DNA from: Aplysia californica | Taxonomy: Eukaryota; Mollusca; Gastropoda; Aplysiida; Aplysiidae | Direction of reading: 5' to 3' | Length of the DNA: 64,000 nt | NCBI RefSeq assembly: GCF_000002075.1 | Contig: NW_004798036.1 | Coordinates: 169,240-233,239, forward strand | Shown here: one piece after another, positions 45,850 to 57,040 of the stretch | How positions within the stretch are numbered: position 1 is the stretch's first letter | Layout of the letters: each line of letters starts with the position of its first letter | The notes under the pieces: model-generated | Told to the model about the DNA's origin: nothing | The model's database searches: none | The model's input: only the letters and a program-made list of their open reading frames with translations | Position numbers and translations under genes: made by a program

Positions 45850-46025
45850 AATGGAGCATGCGCAGAAATCCCCACGGGCCAGAACACGGAACATGTACAG
45901 AAATCCCCACGGGCCAGAAAACGGAACAGGTACAGAAATCCCCACGGGCCAGAACACGGAACATGTACAGAAATCCCCACGGGCCAGAACACGGAACATG
46001 TAAAGAAATCCCCACGGGCCAGAAG
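45850..46025. repeat. 35-bp tandem repeat, five units
   Basis: Unit GGAACATGTACAGAAATCCC followed by CACGGGCCAGAACAC, nearly identical across five copies. The part CAGAAATCCCCACGGGCCAG also occurs, inverted, near 45,495-45,521 in the terminal palindrome. Because 35 is not a multiple of 3 and the unit lacks stops in most frames, several overlapping ORFs appear on both strands; none is a gene. Confidence 0.92.
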
Positions 46026-46475
46026 CCGCAGGCTAATCGACCGAATTCGTACGCCCGGAACATGCGCAGAAATTGTCACGGACCAGTAGCATCAGGCTAA
46101 TCCACCGAATTCGTTTGAGTAGCAAAACGCTCACGGCGTACAAACAGCGCTCTTTTAGTTGGATTGGCGACAGAGTGACCGGGTCACGGCGGGCCGGTCA
46201 CCCAGAGGTCACTAACACGCCCTCCTGCAACCTGCGTCTGTAGCCGGAGAAATGAATTTTCCAACACATCGTCTTACACAAACAAAAAATATACGTGAAC
46301 ACAAGTTTGTTCTTTAGAGAAAGCAACTAAACCTCTTTATTGGTACGAAATAGCAATATCATGGCTGCTCACGTTTTGGAGTTAGATGCTCTTAAAATGT
46401 ATGTCAATTTATAGTTAGTCAAAACAACAAACACATATTGAATGGCTAATAACTTATAAGCCTAACGATAAATAT

Positions 46476-47320
46476 TTACAAAACTGCCACGTAAGACAGG
46501 ATGTGTTTAGAAATTGACTCACTCAAAATATTGTTTCCAGCACGAACATGGAACTTGTCATGAGCATGATAGCCAAAACGCTTCCCTGCATTCATGACTT
46601 TTTGTATCCAATGGAATGTGTATCCTCCTGAATAATGGTATACTGACGTATCTTCAATATACAGCACCGATTTCTTTTCACAAAATGAACATGTACAGAA
46701 TAAAAGTATAAATTTATACAATTTGTCTTTCTAAACATATCCAGCAGCACGCAATGAGGGAGCTATTTGCAGTAGATGCGACACAAAAATAAAACGCATT
46801 ATGTCTATCTGGTTTAGGATCCTTCGTGCTCTGGCTTCCAGTTTTGAGATCCCTTGGTGGCTGCTTTCTATGTCCTGTTCTCCTAAAAGCCCGTGAGCAA
46901 ACATGTGTTGTTGTATGTGTGGAATACAGTGTTGCTATATGTGTTGCTTTGGGATAACTTTGCTGGGAAATAGCGCCTGAATGCGGACATGTAATTGTCG
47001 ATTGCTACGAAGATTTCTGGAAATGAAATTTGTTTGACTGGTTTGAGATGTGATATTGCAGTGTGAACATGGCTAAATCTTTCATTGAGAAGATTGAATA
47101 TTGCTTCCAGTCCACTTGCTTCTTCAATTTTTGCAGTTTCGCGGGAGTATTTTCTTGTTTCTGTATAAACTGTGTTTGTTAGTTCCTTGCATACATGGGG
47201 ATGGAGGGAGGTATGCTTGGGGTGTGTTGCGATGTTTGCTTGAAATGAATCTTTGTATGCAGCCAATCAAGCAGTGCCGACAAAACGGAGGAATAAACGC
47301 ACACCACATGTTCCTACTAG
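46476..47320 (-). pseudogene. Decayed coding remnants of the TIR transposon, function unknown
   Basis: Minus-strand frames include HYSGGYTFHWIQKVMNAGK with FGYHAHDKFHVRAGNNIL (46,476-46,721) and YSRETAKIEEASGLEAIFNL (46,883-47,266). They look coding by composition but match no family I can name. They lie between the TIRs and downstream of the zinc module, so they are probably later parts of the same protein in different frames. Confidence 0.4.
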
Positions 47321-47322
47321 TG

Positions 47323-47590
47323 TCAACAGCTTTTTTGCGGCATGAATTGACGTGACGTAACACCATATCTCCTTTTGATAGTTGAAATCGCGGTAAAACA
47401 CTTGACACAAATGTTAGCGGAATACGACAGTTCATTTTCGTCCCTCACATCAATCCCATAAACCAAGAGAATATCTCCTGCCATTGTCTTACATAGTCGG
47501 GGCTTTCTGTACTTTTTTTGTTTGACAGTTAAATTTAAACGCCAACACACACGACAAAGTTCATTCAGAGACTCTATATGCCTCTCATAT
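47323..47590 (-). CDS. Zinc-module domain (RAG1 N-terminus / ZAD-like) of the TIR transposon
   Basis: The minus strand reads ERHIESLNELCRVCWRLNLT then KQKKYRKPRLC, GDILLVYGIDVRDENELSYS and ANICVKCFTAI. The C-x2-C ... (F/Y)GIDV-x-x-D ... C-x2-C layout resembles the N-terminal zinc region of RAG1 (L-C-R-I-C-G ... F-R-I-D-V ... F-C-H-N-C-W). The related N-RAG-TP transposon described in the sea slug Aplysia has the same kind of module. Insect ZAD domains have a similar C-x2-C pair pattern and are the main alternative. The frame opens upstream of the Met at 47,550, so the true start is not known. It ends in a frame change near 47,330. Confidence 0.5.
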
Positions 47591-48100
47591 GTGTGACTGA
47601 CCCATTGCAGTTGAACAATTTTTTACTCAGGAACACAATTCACAAACTGATTGCCAGTCACTGCAAAGTGCTGGAAAAACAAAATTCACATCATTAGAAA
47701 ATATGATTTGATGGCCATCACACCGCGCAAACAGAAATAAAGACCAATGTTTCATTTTCGAATGATTTGTAATTAAATTAGAAGAGATCACATTATTAAT
47801 GGCGCTTCCGATCACTTAACGCTCACAATTTAAAACTGTTATTATTCCCAAACGAATCAATAAAAACTGTTGAAACTTTCACAAGATACCAAGAAGATGT
47901 AGACGAAGCGAAATTGGTGAAGAAGTAGATGCTAGGGGTAGAGTGAGTATCATTTTACGGCTCATGAAATTAGGGGAAGAAACGCGTTCTGATATGGACA
48001 AGACAGGACAGTGCTGTGCACGAGTTGCCCCGGTCACTCCCCAACTTGATGCGTGAAATTGCAGGTCACCTGCTGGTGATTTATGGCCTACCGCGGGGGG
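47591..48100. other. Interior of the TIR transposon, unrecognised
   Basis: A 62-residue minus ORF (47,627-47,815) lacks known motifs. G-homopolymer at 48,097-48,107. Confidence 0.3.
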
Positions 48101-48518
48101 GGGGGGGCCAGACCAACTAAAAGATTGCGGAGATGGAATTTTGGACGCCGTGCGCTAGCCATCCTAGATCGGGCAACTAGCCACTTTGTACATTAAAACA
48201 CCTCCTGTTTTCTTTAAAATTGATTGAGAGGTAAAAGTATGGTACCAAAATTCTCGGGAGACGCGGGTCTTTCATATGAAACAGATAAATTTGACATTCA
48301 GCTACTTTGAAAATTTAGTCTCTGGTACCTAGTGCAATGCCAACACGTTGCATTTGACGTGGTCCATTCTCGTTAAGATTTTGTTTTGTCCTTACATTTT
48401 TTTCTGTGAATGAATAGCTTTCTACTTCTGTGCGTTATACTTTGTAGTGGCCTAGCCAAGATAACTGCAGGGCTGCCTACCTCAAAGTTCCCATTTCAGG
48501 TCATCATCATTGCCTTTC

Positions 48519-48764
48519 TCACCCTGGGTCAGGAAATAGGTCACGAACAAACACTCTCCACCTTTCCCTATCCTGGGCTAGTCGCTTGATGTCACTCCAC
48601 GTCTTCCCACTTTTCTGTACATCCCTTTCCGTGACTCTTCTCCAGGTTCCACAAGGTCTTCCCCTTGATCTTTTACCCTGTGGGTTCCAATATAACACTT
48701 TTCTTGTGATGCAGCTGCTTGACTTCCTGAGAGTGTGTCCAATCCATCGCCAACGTCTTCCCAC
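48519..48764 (-). pseudogene. RTE LINE C-terminal segment
   Basis: RRWRWIGHTLRKSSSCITRK, GKRSRGRPCGTWRRVTERDV and KRLAQDRERWRVFVRDLFPD then stop. This is the conserved C-terminus of RTE-like ORFs (WIGHTLR ... RGRP ... TWRR ... A-x-DR-x-RWR). Confidence 0.85.
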
Positions 48765-49050
48765 CTCATCTCAGACCGGGCTCTGTCTGGTTCTTCTTAA
48801 TACTTCCTCGTTGGTGATCCTGTCTGTCCATTTGATCCTCAGCAGCCTCCTCTGACACTTGTTCAAGAAAACCAGGATCCTCTTTATGCACGTATGGGAT
48901 GCGTTCCACGTCTCACATCCATACAACAAGACCGACTTCACATTTGAGTTGAAAATTCTAAGCTTTGTTCGTAATTAGATATCCCTGGTCCTCCAAATCC
49001 TACTCGAAGAAATAAATGCAGCCTGTGCCTTTCCAATGCGGGACTTTATT

Positions 49051-50509
49051 TCAGCGCCTGTTCCTCCCTCTGTCAATTATACTCCCAACATAGCAGAAGG
49101 ATTCGACGACTTCTAGTGCATTTCCTTGTACTGTGACCTGCTCCTTTCGTAGTGCATCTATCCTTAGGACTTTCGACTTTCCGGGGTGGATCCTCAATCC
49201 AACAGACTTTGACAGGCTGTTTAAAATAGTTGTCTTTGCTTGCATCTGTTCCTGAGTGTGTGACAGAAGCGCCAAGTCATCTGCAAAGTCCAGATTGTCC
49301 AACTGTGTCCATGGGGTCCACTATATACCGTTTCTGTGTCCTCTGGTGGTTTCCTTCATCAGCCAGTTAACTGCCAATATGAAGAGGAACGGTGATAATA
49401 AACATCCCTGTCTCACACCAGTCTTGATGTCAAAGTTGTCAGTAAGCTGGCCATCATGTACAACCCTGCAACTTATCTCTTCGTACATGCTCTTGATGAG
49501 GTTCACCAACTTCTGTGGGAATCTGTGGTGTCTCAGTATCTTCCATAGTGTTGCTCGGTCTACACTGTCAAAAGCCTTCTCATAGTCAAGGAAGTTGACG
49601 ATCAGCTGGGAGTTCCACTCCAGGGACTGTTCCACAATAATCCTCAGCGTGGCAATCTGGTCGGTGGTTGAGCGATTTTTCCGGAAACCAGCCTGTTAAT
49701 CCCGTAGTCTTGGATCCGTTGCTGTCTTGATTCTCTCAAGAATTATTCTGTTGAAGACCTTACCTGGTATTGAGAGAAGAGTGATCCCTCTGTAGTTGCT
49801 GCAGTTGCTGAGATCCCCTTTTTTGAAAGCTTCACGAGGTGTCCTTCTTTCCAATCCTTTGGGAACTAGCTCTCATTCCAGATCCTGGTAAACAGTGGGA
49901 GGAGGATGTCTGCCGTCACATTGGCATCTGCTTTTACGGCTTCAGGTGGAATCTGGTCAGGACCGGCCACTTCACCTTTGTTCAGCTTCTTAATGGCATC
50001 CAGAATCTCTTGTTTTGAAGGAGCATCACAGCACATTGGTAACTCATTTCTTGCTGGCAGGATGTTTGGTGGGTTACTCGGAGGTGGTCTGTTCAGGAGA
50101 CTGTTGAAAATCGTTTGGACTGAGCTTCCTTTCCGAAAATGGTTTTCCCCTCTTGGTCCTTTACTGGTACTTCAGGTTTCCCGTATTTTCCAGCAAGTGT
50201 CCTCGTGGTCTGGTAAAGGATTCGCATGTGCCCTCCTACCGCTGCTTCCTCTGCCTTCTCAGCCAGCCTGTTCATGAATACCTCCTTGTCTTTTCTTAGT
50301 AATTTCTTGACATCTTTAGCTGTTGTCCTGTACTTCTCCAATGCATCCGCTCTTCTTATCCTAATCAAATCCAATGAGTGTTGGCTAATCCATTCCTTGT
50401 GCTCCCATTTCTTCACACCGAGTACTTCTTGACAGGTTGATGTAAAGACTTCTTTGACCTTGGTCCAGTGTGTATCCACCTCCATGTCTTCCTCACCAAG
50501 ATCTGCCAA
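49051..50509 (-). pseudogene. RTE LINE reverse transcriptase
   Basis: Frames carry KEVFTSTCQEVLGVKKWEHK, then IVNFLDYEKAFDSVDRATLW (motif A), IKTGVRQGCLLSPFLFILAV (motif B) and NLDFADDLALLSHTQEQMQA (motif C, FADD intact), then LRIHPGKSKVLRI and FCYVGSII. The catalytic Asp residues are present, but the domain is split over at least three frames (50,509-50,093; 49,635-49,321; 49,302-49,051). The N-terminal RT part around 49,700-50,090 is visible only in pieces. Confidence 0.85.
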
Positions 50510-50631
50510 GGGTTGAACCTCCCCTCCATCTGTTCCTCAACTGCAGTTGAAACTTCTGTTTCTTGTGTCCAACTTACTTGGAACTTCATTTTTTTGGTTC
50601 CTGTTCTGGTTCCATGCTTTTTGAGACGAAG

Positions 50632-51457
50632 CTAGTCTGCCCCTCTCGGTACTTTGACATTTTCCAGTGAACGCCTGAACCTACGAAAGATACAAAAATG
50701 ATCAATCTGGTTCTCCGTCACTCCATCCGGTGACACCCAAGTAGCCTTGTGGATCCTCTTATAGGGAAAAACAGAGCCTCCAATGACAAGACTGTTGCAA
50801 GCACAAAGATTTGCAAATCGCTCACCTTTCTCATTCATTTGTTCCAGGCCATGTTGTCCCATGATTCCCTCGTAACCTACGTTGTCCTGGCCAATCTTCG
50901 CATTAGCATCTCCCATTATGATGTTGACATCTTTCCTTGGCAGTTTGTCGATGACCCACTGGAGACGGCTGTAAAAAGCATCCTTGTCATCATCCGAAGC
51001 ATCGTTCGTTGGGGCGTAGATCTGTACAATGTTCATGTTGATGCTCTTATTTCTGGTATTGAAAGAAGCCATGATGATCCTCTCCCCCTGTGGTTCCCAT
51101 CCTCTAAGTGACTTCTGCGCATACTTACTCAAAATAATTCCAACTCCATCCACATGGTGCTTGTCTTCCCTCCCAGAATATATTTGTTCCCCCGAGCTGA
51201 GCTGCTTCTGTCCAGACTGTATCCAGTGGGTTTCGCTTACTCCTAGTATGCCTGTATCTTTTCATCTCTTGTGTCACTTGAGAACTCTTTCCTGCTTCAT
51301 ACATGGTGCGAACATTCCACGACGCAATCCGGAGAGACTTGTTCGATAGAGAAGGTTTCGGGTCAGAAGGGTCCTTTCGGCTTTGTCCGCTGTCCCTCAT
51401 TGTTCCTGCTGATGCAGAAGCTCCTCCATCTCCCAAGATGGAAAAATTATAAGGCAT
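50632..51457 (-). pseudogene. RTE LINE endonuclease
   Basis: LRIASWNVRTMYEAGKSSQV opens the apurinic-type endonuclease; DGVGIILSKYAQKSLRGWEP, IVQIYAPTNDASDDDKDAFY and NIIMGDANAKIGQDN follow, then HKATWVSPDGVTENQIDHFC. The Asn and Asp of MGDANAK and the QIDH block are conserved. A frame change separates the first part (51,457-51,125) from the rest (51,153-50,632). Confidence 0.85.
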
Positions 51458-51625
51458 GTTTGTTTGTGTTTCTAATACTTTCCTTTTTTACTGGGTCGGG
51501 TAGTTGGCCCTCCGCAAACTGTCACTTTTCAGGTGGCCAGACCTATGCACCTTTAGTCACCTCTTACGACACGCAGTATCACGGCAGGTGTATTCTTTAC
51601 TCCCCCATAGAAAAACTATGGGGCC

Positions 51626-52885
51626 CCCCACCTGCAGGGGTCATTTTCAGGTAAATTGGCCCAAAATCAGGTAGTACAAAGACAAAGAAGAAGAAAAAAG
51701 ATGATCCTTGCCCCACCGAACGCGCTTGCTTTCCGTGATATTGGGTAATTATATTTTGAAAACTTGTTTGTGCATGCACATGAGTGTGTGTGTGTGTCTG
51801 TGGGTGCATGTTGCCATGCTCTCGCATGTGCCAATATATGTAATATGTGCGTGGGGAAGGAAGGGGGAGTATGAGTGTGCACAAGTTACAATGAACAGTG
51901 TGTATGAAATGAAGCGAGGTTGTTTTTTTGTTTTTTTATCATTTTATGGACTATCGTTCAAGGCACCTATCATTCAGTATTGAATCTGGAATTGAGCGCA
52001 GGGTGATTGCCAAACTGACTTCAAAACCCCTAGCCCACACAAATAGAAACTAAATTAAGACATAATTTTCCCGACACTAGCATAGGACATCGATAAGTCC
52101 TTCGTGACTTTGGTATGACAGACAATTAATTTTAACTAGTTTTACCCTAAAAATACAAAATGAATCCTGATCTGGGCCTGAGGAGAGGCAAAAAGAACAT
52201 CAACTGCCAAAACCATGTTTGGTTTCAGCAGTCACGGATTTTAAAAAGTATGCAAGACAAAACTTATTTATAAAACCTTTATAGTTAGGCTCCCGGCAGA
52301 GCAAAAAGTGAAAATAAAAGAGAGCGTGTACCGATAGAGCCGGAGCTGGAAGGACTGTGAGAGTGTGGGATGTAGTGATGCTGAAAACCTAGCAATCAGT
52401 GAATCACTGCATCATGGACTAAGTATTGATTTTTTTCAAAATTCTAAATCACAGTACCAGTATTTAATAAGCAACAAGTCATCATGATGCATAGGCATCC
52501 AACATAGAGCTTTCCGAGGGTTGAAAATGGCATTTCCTCATTGCCACTATTCAATTTGTCATCACTGACAAATCCAACAAATCCGGGAACACCAACCTTG
52601 AAGATACAATCATCAAGCCTGTGCTCTAATGTTCCCTCATTTACGCACTCGATTGTCGAATGTCAAAACCACTTCCATTTATCGTTTTTATTTTAGCATC
52701 AGTTTCTTGCACAGCGGCCTTTTCCTGCTGCCGTAGACTTTATTGCATCAAATACCTCCCCTCAATTCCGACGCCCTGCAACACTCCTTCCATGAATGAA
52801 CTTTGATTAGGCTTTCCCCAACAACCAAAGGCCGGTCCCTTGCTCATGCCATATTCACGAACTCTCACAGGTTCATTGACATTGC
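51626..52885. other. Non-coding intronic stretch
   Basis: TG-rich segment at 51,780-51,805. Nothing else recognised. Confidence 0.35.
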
Positions 52886-53260
52886 GGTCACGATGACGGG
52901 CCCGACAATCTAGAAATTGGAGGACGTGTGTTTTCTTTTTCTTCCTATTTTTTGTCATTATAGTGACATCAGTGAGAATGTCGATTTAATGTTTATGGCT
53001 GCACTGTGTTTTTTATGCACAAACTACAGGTTACAAATTTTTTATTAACTGTAAATCTAACGTCAACGAACTATCATTGGACAATTCTGAGATGTAAAGA
53101 AAGCGAAAGTAGATTTTGATTTTCCCAATGGAGTCTCAGTATTACACCTACACTTCCGATTGCCGCCACAGCCGCTCATTTGCACGAAACGTACTCTCGG
53201 ACTGGGGAAAGCCGAAAGTAATATCACAAACGCGACCAGTAAAATATTAACTCAGATTTG
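52886..53260. repeat. Dispersed repeat shared with 33.5 kb, copy 2
   Basis: Aligns with 33,466-33,860: GGCCCGACAATCTA, GCGAAAGTAGATTTTGATTT, CTTCCGATTGCCGCC and GAAACGTACTCTC in the same order. Probably the right half of the same hAT-like family. Confidence 0.7.
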
Positions 53261-53685
53261 GTTTCGAGGACTTTGTGCATTTTCTCAGGTCCCGGGCAAT
53301 AAATTCCCGCAGTCCCCCTGCGTAGAATCCTTATTAGGTACTGACCAAATCTCTAGACCAAGACAGATTTTAGAATATTTTGCTTCGACACTGATTTTCC
53401 TTCTAAATTCACAATTCTGTTTTCCGGATAAATAAATTAAATGCACAGATTTTCCAGTCGCAGCAAAAAACTGAAGATAGACAGAAAGAAAGAATGAATG
53501 AAAAGAAGGAGGAAGACTATCTATCATGAGTAGACAGATTTCAGCCAATATGCACGTGAAAAACTATTGCCGACTGAACGGCACAGATAGACAATGGTCG
53601 AGTGTACGAAATGCGCAATCTGGCAGTTTCTAATACAACTTATTGCCGAGAGTTGCCGTAAATATCTGATAAGTTACGGAGGCAA

Positions 53686-53909
53686 GTGCTGATCTCTCTC
53701 TCTCTCTCAACGCATAAAGTTGATATGATGATGCGGCAAGTACAGAACTTTCGGAATGTACGGATTTCCGTAAAAACGAAGAATGGAGGCACTGCAGAAT
53801 GTTTTTTTTCTTTTTATTCTCTCAGCACCCATCGAAAATCCGGTAGTTTTGACACCTTATCGGTATGTCGGTAGAACAGGCCCAAAAATCAGTAGATTTA
53901 GGCAGCCCT
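53686..53909. repeat. Dispersed hAT-like repeat, copy 2
   Basis: Second copy of 8,876-9,114; both end TTTAGGCAGCCCTG. Starts in an expanded CT run. Confidence 0.7.
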
Positions 53910-54124
53910 GGAACTGCCAAATTTCAAATCTCTATCTCAATTCCAAGACCCCCTGGCTATGGAAACCATATTTTCGTCAAATATTGTCTTATTTACTTCA
54001 TTTTTTTCCCCAAACTGTAGTGAAATGGTGATAGTTTTTGGAAATTATGTTAACTCAATTTAGAAATTTCCTTCATATGACTGATTCTGATCGGGGTCAC
54101 ATATATATAGTCAAGTTTTAGTTC

Positions 54125-54512
54125 AGTTTTTACGGTGCTCACAACTGCATAAGGTTACATGAGCGCTAAGGGGTGGATGTCAACAGAGAAGTCCAAACGG
54201 GGAATCAGGATTACTCTGCTCACCTCTCTAGCCTCAACAGCACAAAGTCTGCTTCAACTATCAAGGCACCCCGGAAAGAGATGTTCCCAAGAGAGTGACA
54301 AACATAAAAAAGTAGAGGTAAAATGACGATAGTAAGGATGAGGAAAGAAAAAGCAGCAGTTCCCCCTATGTTGTTCCGGCACAGTATGAGAGCATAGCAT
54401 TGATAAATCAGCCCATTTGCAATTCTACTGTGCATAAGAACATTTCAATATTCCCCCTTTGGGAATGGCCTAAAGACAACTTCAGTCAGTAGCACTGCCC
54501 TAGTGGGGGGGC
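54125..54512 (-). mobile_element. SINE B copy, minus strand, full length
   Basis: On the minus strand from GGGCAGTGCTACTGACTG to ATGTAACCTTATGCAGTTGT, GAGCACCGTAAAAACTG. It abuts the left end of the TIR element at 54,513. Confidence 0.75.
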
Positions 54513-56198
54513 TAATTCTGCCGTCGTAAGGGAAAACGACGAATGGTCAACATTTTTCGATTTTGGTATTTTTATATATTTCATAGATATATTTCATAGA
54601 GTATTTAATGCTGCATCTAATGGTGTAAAAAGTTTTTTCGTATCCTAATCCGTAGTTGCGTAATTGAGTGTTCGTCGTTTTCCCGTACACTGGCAAGCTC
54701 CGAGCCAGAGCTCAGTGTAAGGGAGAACGGCGAATGGTCGATCGTTCAAGGATCACTGCTCGTTTGGCGTTGTCCCCTGGTCTCTGCCGTTGGGCAAATT
54801 CGGCATGGGCGACGAATGACAATTGGCCACTGTTGCGTCAGTACAAACATACTAGGTTTTTTGCAAACAAATACACCACAACCCCCTCCCCCACAGTAGA
54901 ATCGACCAGGGTTATAAGAATGTATCACTTGGTGTGTCTTTCTGTCTGTCTTCCCGTATTAGGCCTATGCTGATGGTGTGAATTGACAAGAGTAGGCGGG
55001 AGAGAAGGGAAAACGGATGGGAACAGAGGGAAAGGGGTGGGGATGGGAGGATCAAAAAAGTATTCAGGGAGAAATTTATTAGCACTGCATATTAGTGTCC
55101 GCCAGATGTTCACAGACTAACGTCAGGTTAGTTTGCTGTCCAGTCATTTGACATCCCAAATCCCAACGATGGTTATTGTGCCGCAATTTGTCTAGCACGT
55201 GTCACTGGTCGACATCGTTACAGAATTACCAAGCAATTAATGACACTGCATTATGAAAGTAAATTTCTTAGTCAAACTTAAAAAGTGGACGTATTGTGTC
55301 GACACTTAGTCTTGCTTTACGATTATTTATGACTTGATGGACGTTGCGATAGAGCATAATAATGTCTTTCAGATTCAAACTGTCCTTGTCGATCTCTACT
55401 TTGTGGTATGTTTTCCGATCCCATCAACTGAATCCTTTATTCAATACAAAGCGTCGCTTTACCTCTCCTGAAAACGTTTGTGAAACAGTCTTGTCAGATT
55501 GTTACATTTCTTACGTGAAAGTTTGACTTTGCAAAGATCTGATCGTATTATTGACATTGTAACATTGTTGATTCCTTTGGTCGTGCACGGAAAATTTTGC
55601 AGTTGGCGAAAATAAAAGTAAAACTCACTTCTGAAGAGAATACAATAGAGAGATATCATGGATACCAAACTTTGGTTCCGAATGAGACAGTTTTAAATCA
55701 AGCTGTTGAAAATGTGTGCACATCTGATTTGTCCACTGACTGTGTAGTATTTAACCAAGCGAGGAAGGGAAAAGAAGGACGTTTACCGAGTTATAGTTGG
55801 GATATAACAAACACCTAACTTTATACGTATAATAGCTAGTTTGTATGTCAATGCGTCACAACTGACCGTCGCCTACGCCCATAAACGTTCACGAGTGTAA
55901 AGGAGAACGACGAACCGTACCATTCGTCGTTTTCGCTTACATCGCAAGGTTCACCTGCGGGTGCGCAGTGTAAGGGAGAACGACGAATGTCGAATAACTT
56001 TGCTACTTTATAACCTAAACCATTCAAACTTTAGAAACTGCTTTATGAACACCTCAATCAGATATCTGGTGAATTACAGCTTGAAAGAGTGAAAAATAGA
56101 AGAGTTATAACATGAAAACTGTTTTTGCCTCTCCTGAAAAATTTGCCTCGCTACCTGCGCAGGACCATTCGTCGTTTTCCCTTACGACGGCAGAGTTA
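54513..56198. mobile_element. TIR element with 37-bp ends and internal inverted copies, 1.69 kb
   Basis: Left end TAATTCTGCCGTCGTAAGGG then AAAACGACGAATGGTC; the right end at 56,162-56,198 is the inverse with one mismatch. Related inverted pairs lie inside at 54,668-54,740 and 55,898-55,985 (GTAAGGGAGAACGACGAAT). The arrangement suggests nested copies or multiple subterminal binding sites. Small ORFs within have no transposase motif. Confidence 0.85.
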
Positions 56199-56325
56199 CC
56201 TGTCATAGAAACTGAAAACAGCACATAAAGCCTGACCGCATTCATGAATGCACAAACAGACACATACAGACTGAAAAAAAAGACCCAAAAATTTAAGCTA
56301 TCTGCACAACACCTTTCATACAAAC

Positions 56326-56407
56326 CTGATTGAAAGTAGTGGTCATAGACGTTGACAATATTTCTATGACCCTTGAGGGTTTCCAGCATCTTGACTTCAA
56401 TCAAAGC
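56326..56407 (-). CDS. Kinase gene exon: alpha-C helix and beta-4
   Basis: 82 nt on the minus strand between acceptor TTTCTTAG and donor GTTTGTATG, phase 0 to 1. It reads ALIEVKMLETLKGHRNIVNV followed by YDHYFQS. The Glu in ALIEV is the alpha-C residue that pairs with the ATP-binding Lys, and LKGHRNIVNVYDHYF is the usual L-x-H-x-NIV segment before beta-4. It lies 130 bp outside the TIR element's right end. Confidence 0.85.
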
Positions 56408-57040
56408 CTAAGAAACAAGATACAGACCTAGTATTAGAATACACTGCAGAGCAAAACAAACAGCAGCAATCCCAATTAATCATGTACAACAAGAAAAATC
56501 CACTCATCAATTGTAAGGGCTTTGTAGTATCTTCACAACCCCCCCCCCCCTACCATTTTAATATATCCACAACATGGTGTTGCTGCGTAATGGATACCAT
56601 CTCTTTAAAAGTTTACTGAGCAGGTTCAGTCGGAACGCTGGTCATCAATGCTGATGATCCTGGTTCAAACCCCCTAATGGGACATTCTTGAACTTGGATT
56701 ATTTGGGCAATTCCTCATTGGCTCACTACTGTCTGAGACAGATGTTCAACTCAGCCCTCCCGCCAATCTTACCTTACAATCTTGAAGTTAAAAGGAGAGG
56801 AAAACCTGTACATGCCACACTAATAACTCGGGACACAGGCATTATTATTCAGGAAAGATATCCTCACGACACCATCTGTTTGAGGGATCCATTATTTCAA
56901 AACACATGAATTCAACTTCAGAATTCTAGAGTGTCCCTTAAACATCAAACTCTAGCACCCACTTTCCAAGTACCACGTTAATTTTTTTGAAAGAAAGACA
57001 TTCTCATACATGTATATGATATCTCTTATACATATTCTAC
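56408..57040. other. Intronic stretch with a tRNA-like block and a repeat shared with 60.3 kb
   Basis: At 56,617-56,680 a B-box-like GGTTCAAACCCC follows an A-box-like AGGTTCAGTCGG, perhaps a decayed SINE head. At 56,870-56,970 the sequence resembles 60,340-60,430 (GAGGGATCC, AGAATTCTAGAGTG, CACCCA). C-run at 56,540-56,551. Confidence 0.35.

Larger units (their letters stand above)
45427..48187. mobile_element. TIR DNA transposon with zinc-module ORF and expanded left end
   Basis: Left terminus GGCTAGTTGCCCGATCTGGG followed by GTGGCTAGCG; right terminus is its inverse (CGCTAGCCATCCTAGATCGG then GCAACTAGCC). Homology between ends continues inward: CACGGCGT...CTTTTAGTTGG at 46,128-46,162 is mirrored by CCAACTAAAAG...GACGCCGTG at 48,107-48,152. 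The left end is enlarged by a palindrome (45,457-45,521 against 46,066-46,132) that brackets a 35-bp tandem array. Coding remnants on the minus strand lie between 46.4 and 47.8 kb. Superfamily not assigned. Confidence 0.7.
48480..51625 (-). mobile_element. RTE-type LINE, nearly full length, multiple frame breaks
   Basis: Read on the minus strand from about 51,625: a 5' UTR including GTGATACTGCGTGTCGTAAG, an endonuclease (51,400-50,640), a linker, a reverse transcriptase (50,500-49,050) and a C-terminal zinc-less tail domain (48,764-48,519), ending with an ATGATG-type tail near 48,500. A second, truncated copy is at 42,035-42,432. It carries at least five frame breaks and is inactive. Confidence 0.85.

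Noticed and set aside
45619-46100. Several overlapping repetitive ORFs (for example repeats of GDFCTCSVFWPV and NPHGPEHGTC)
   Set aside because: A 35-bp repeat with no stops opens most frames on both strands; not a repeat protein.
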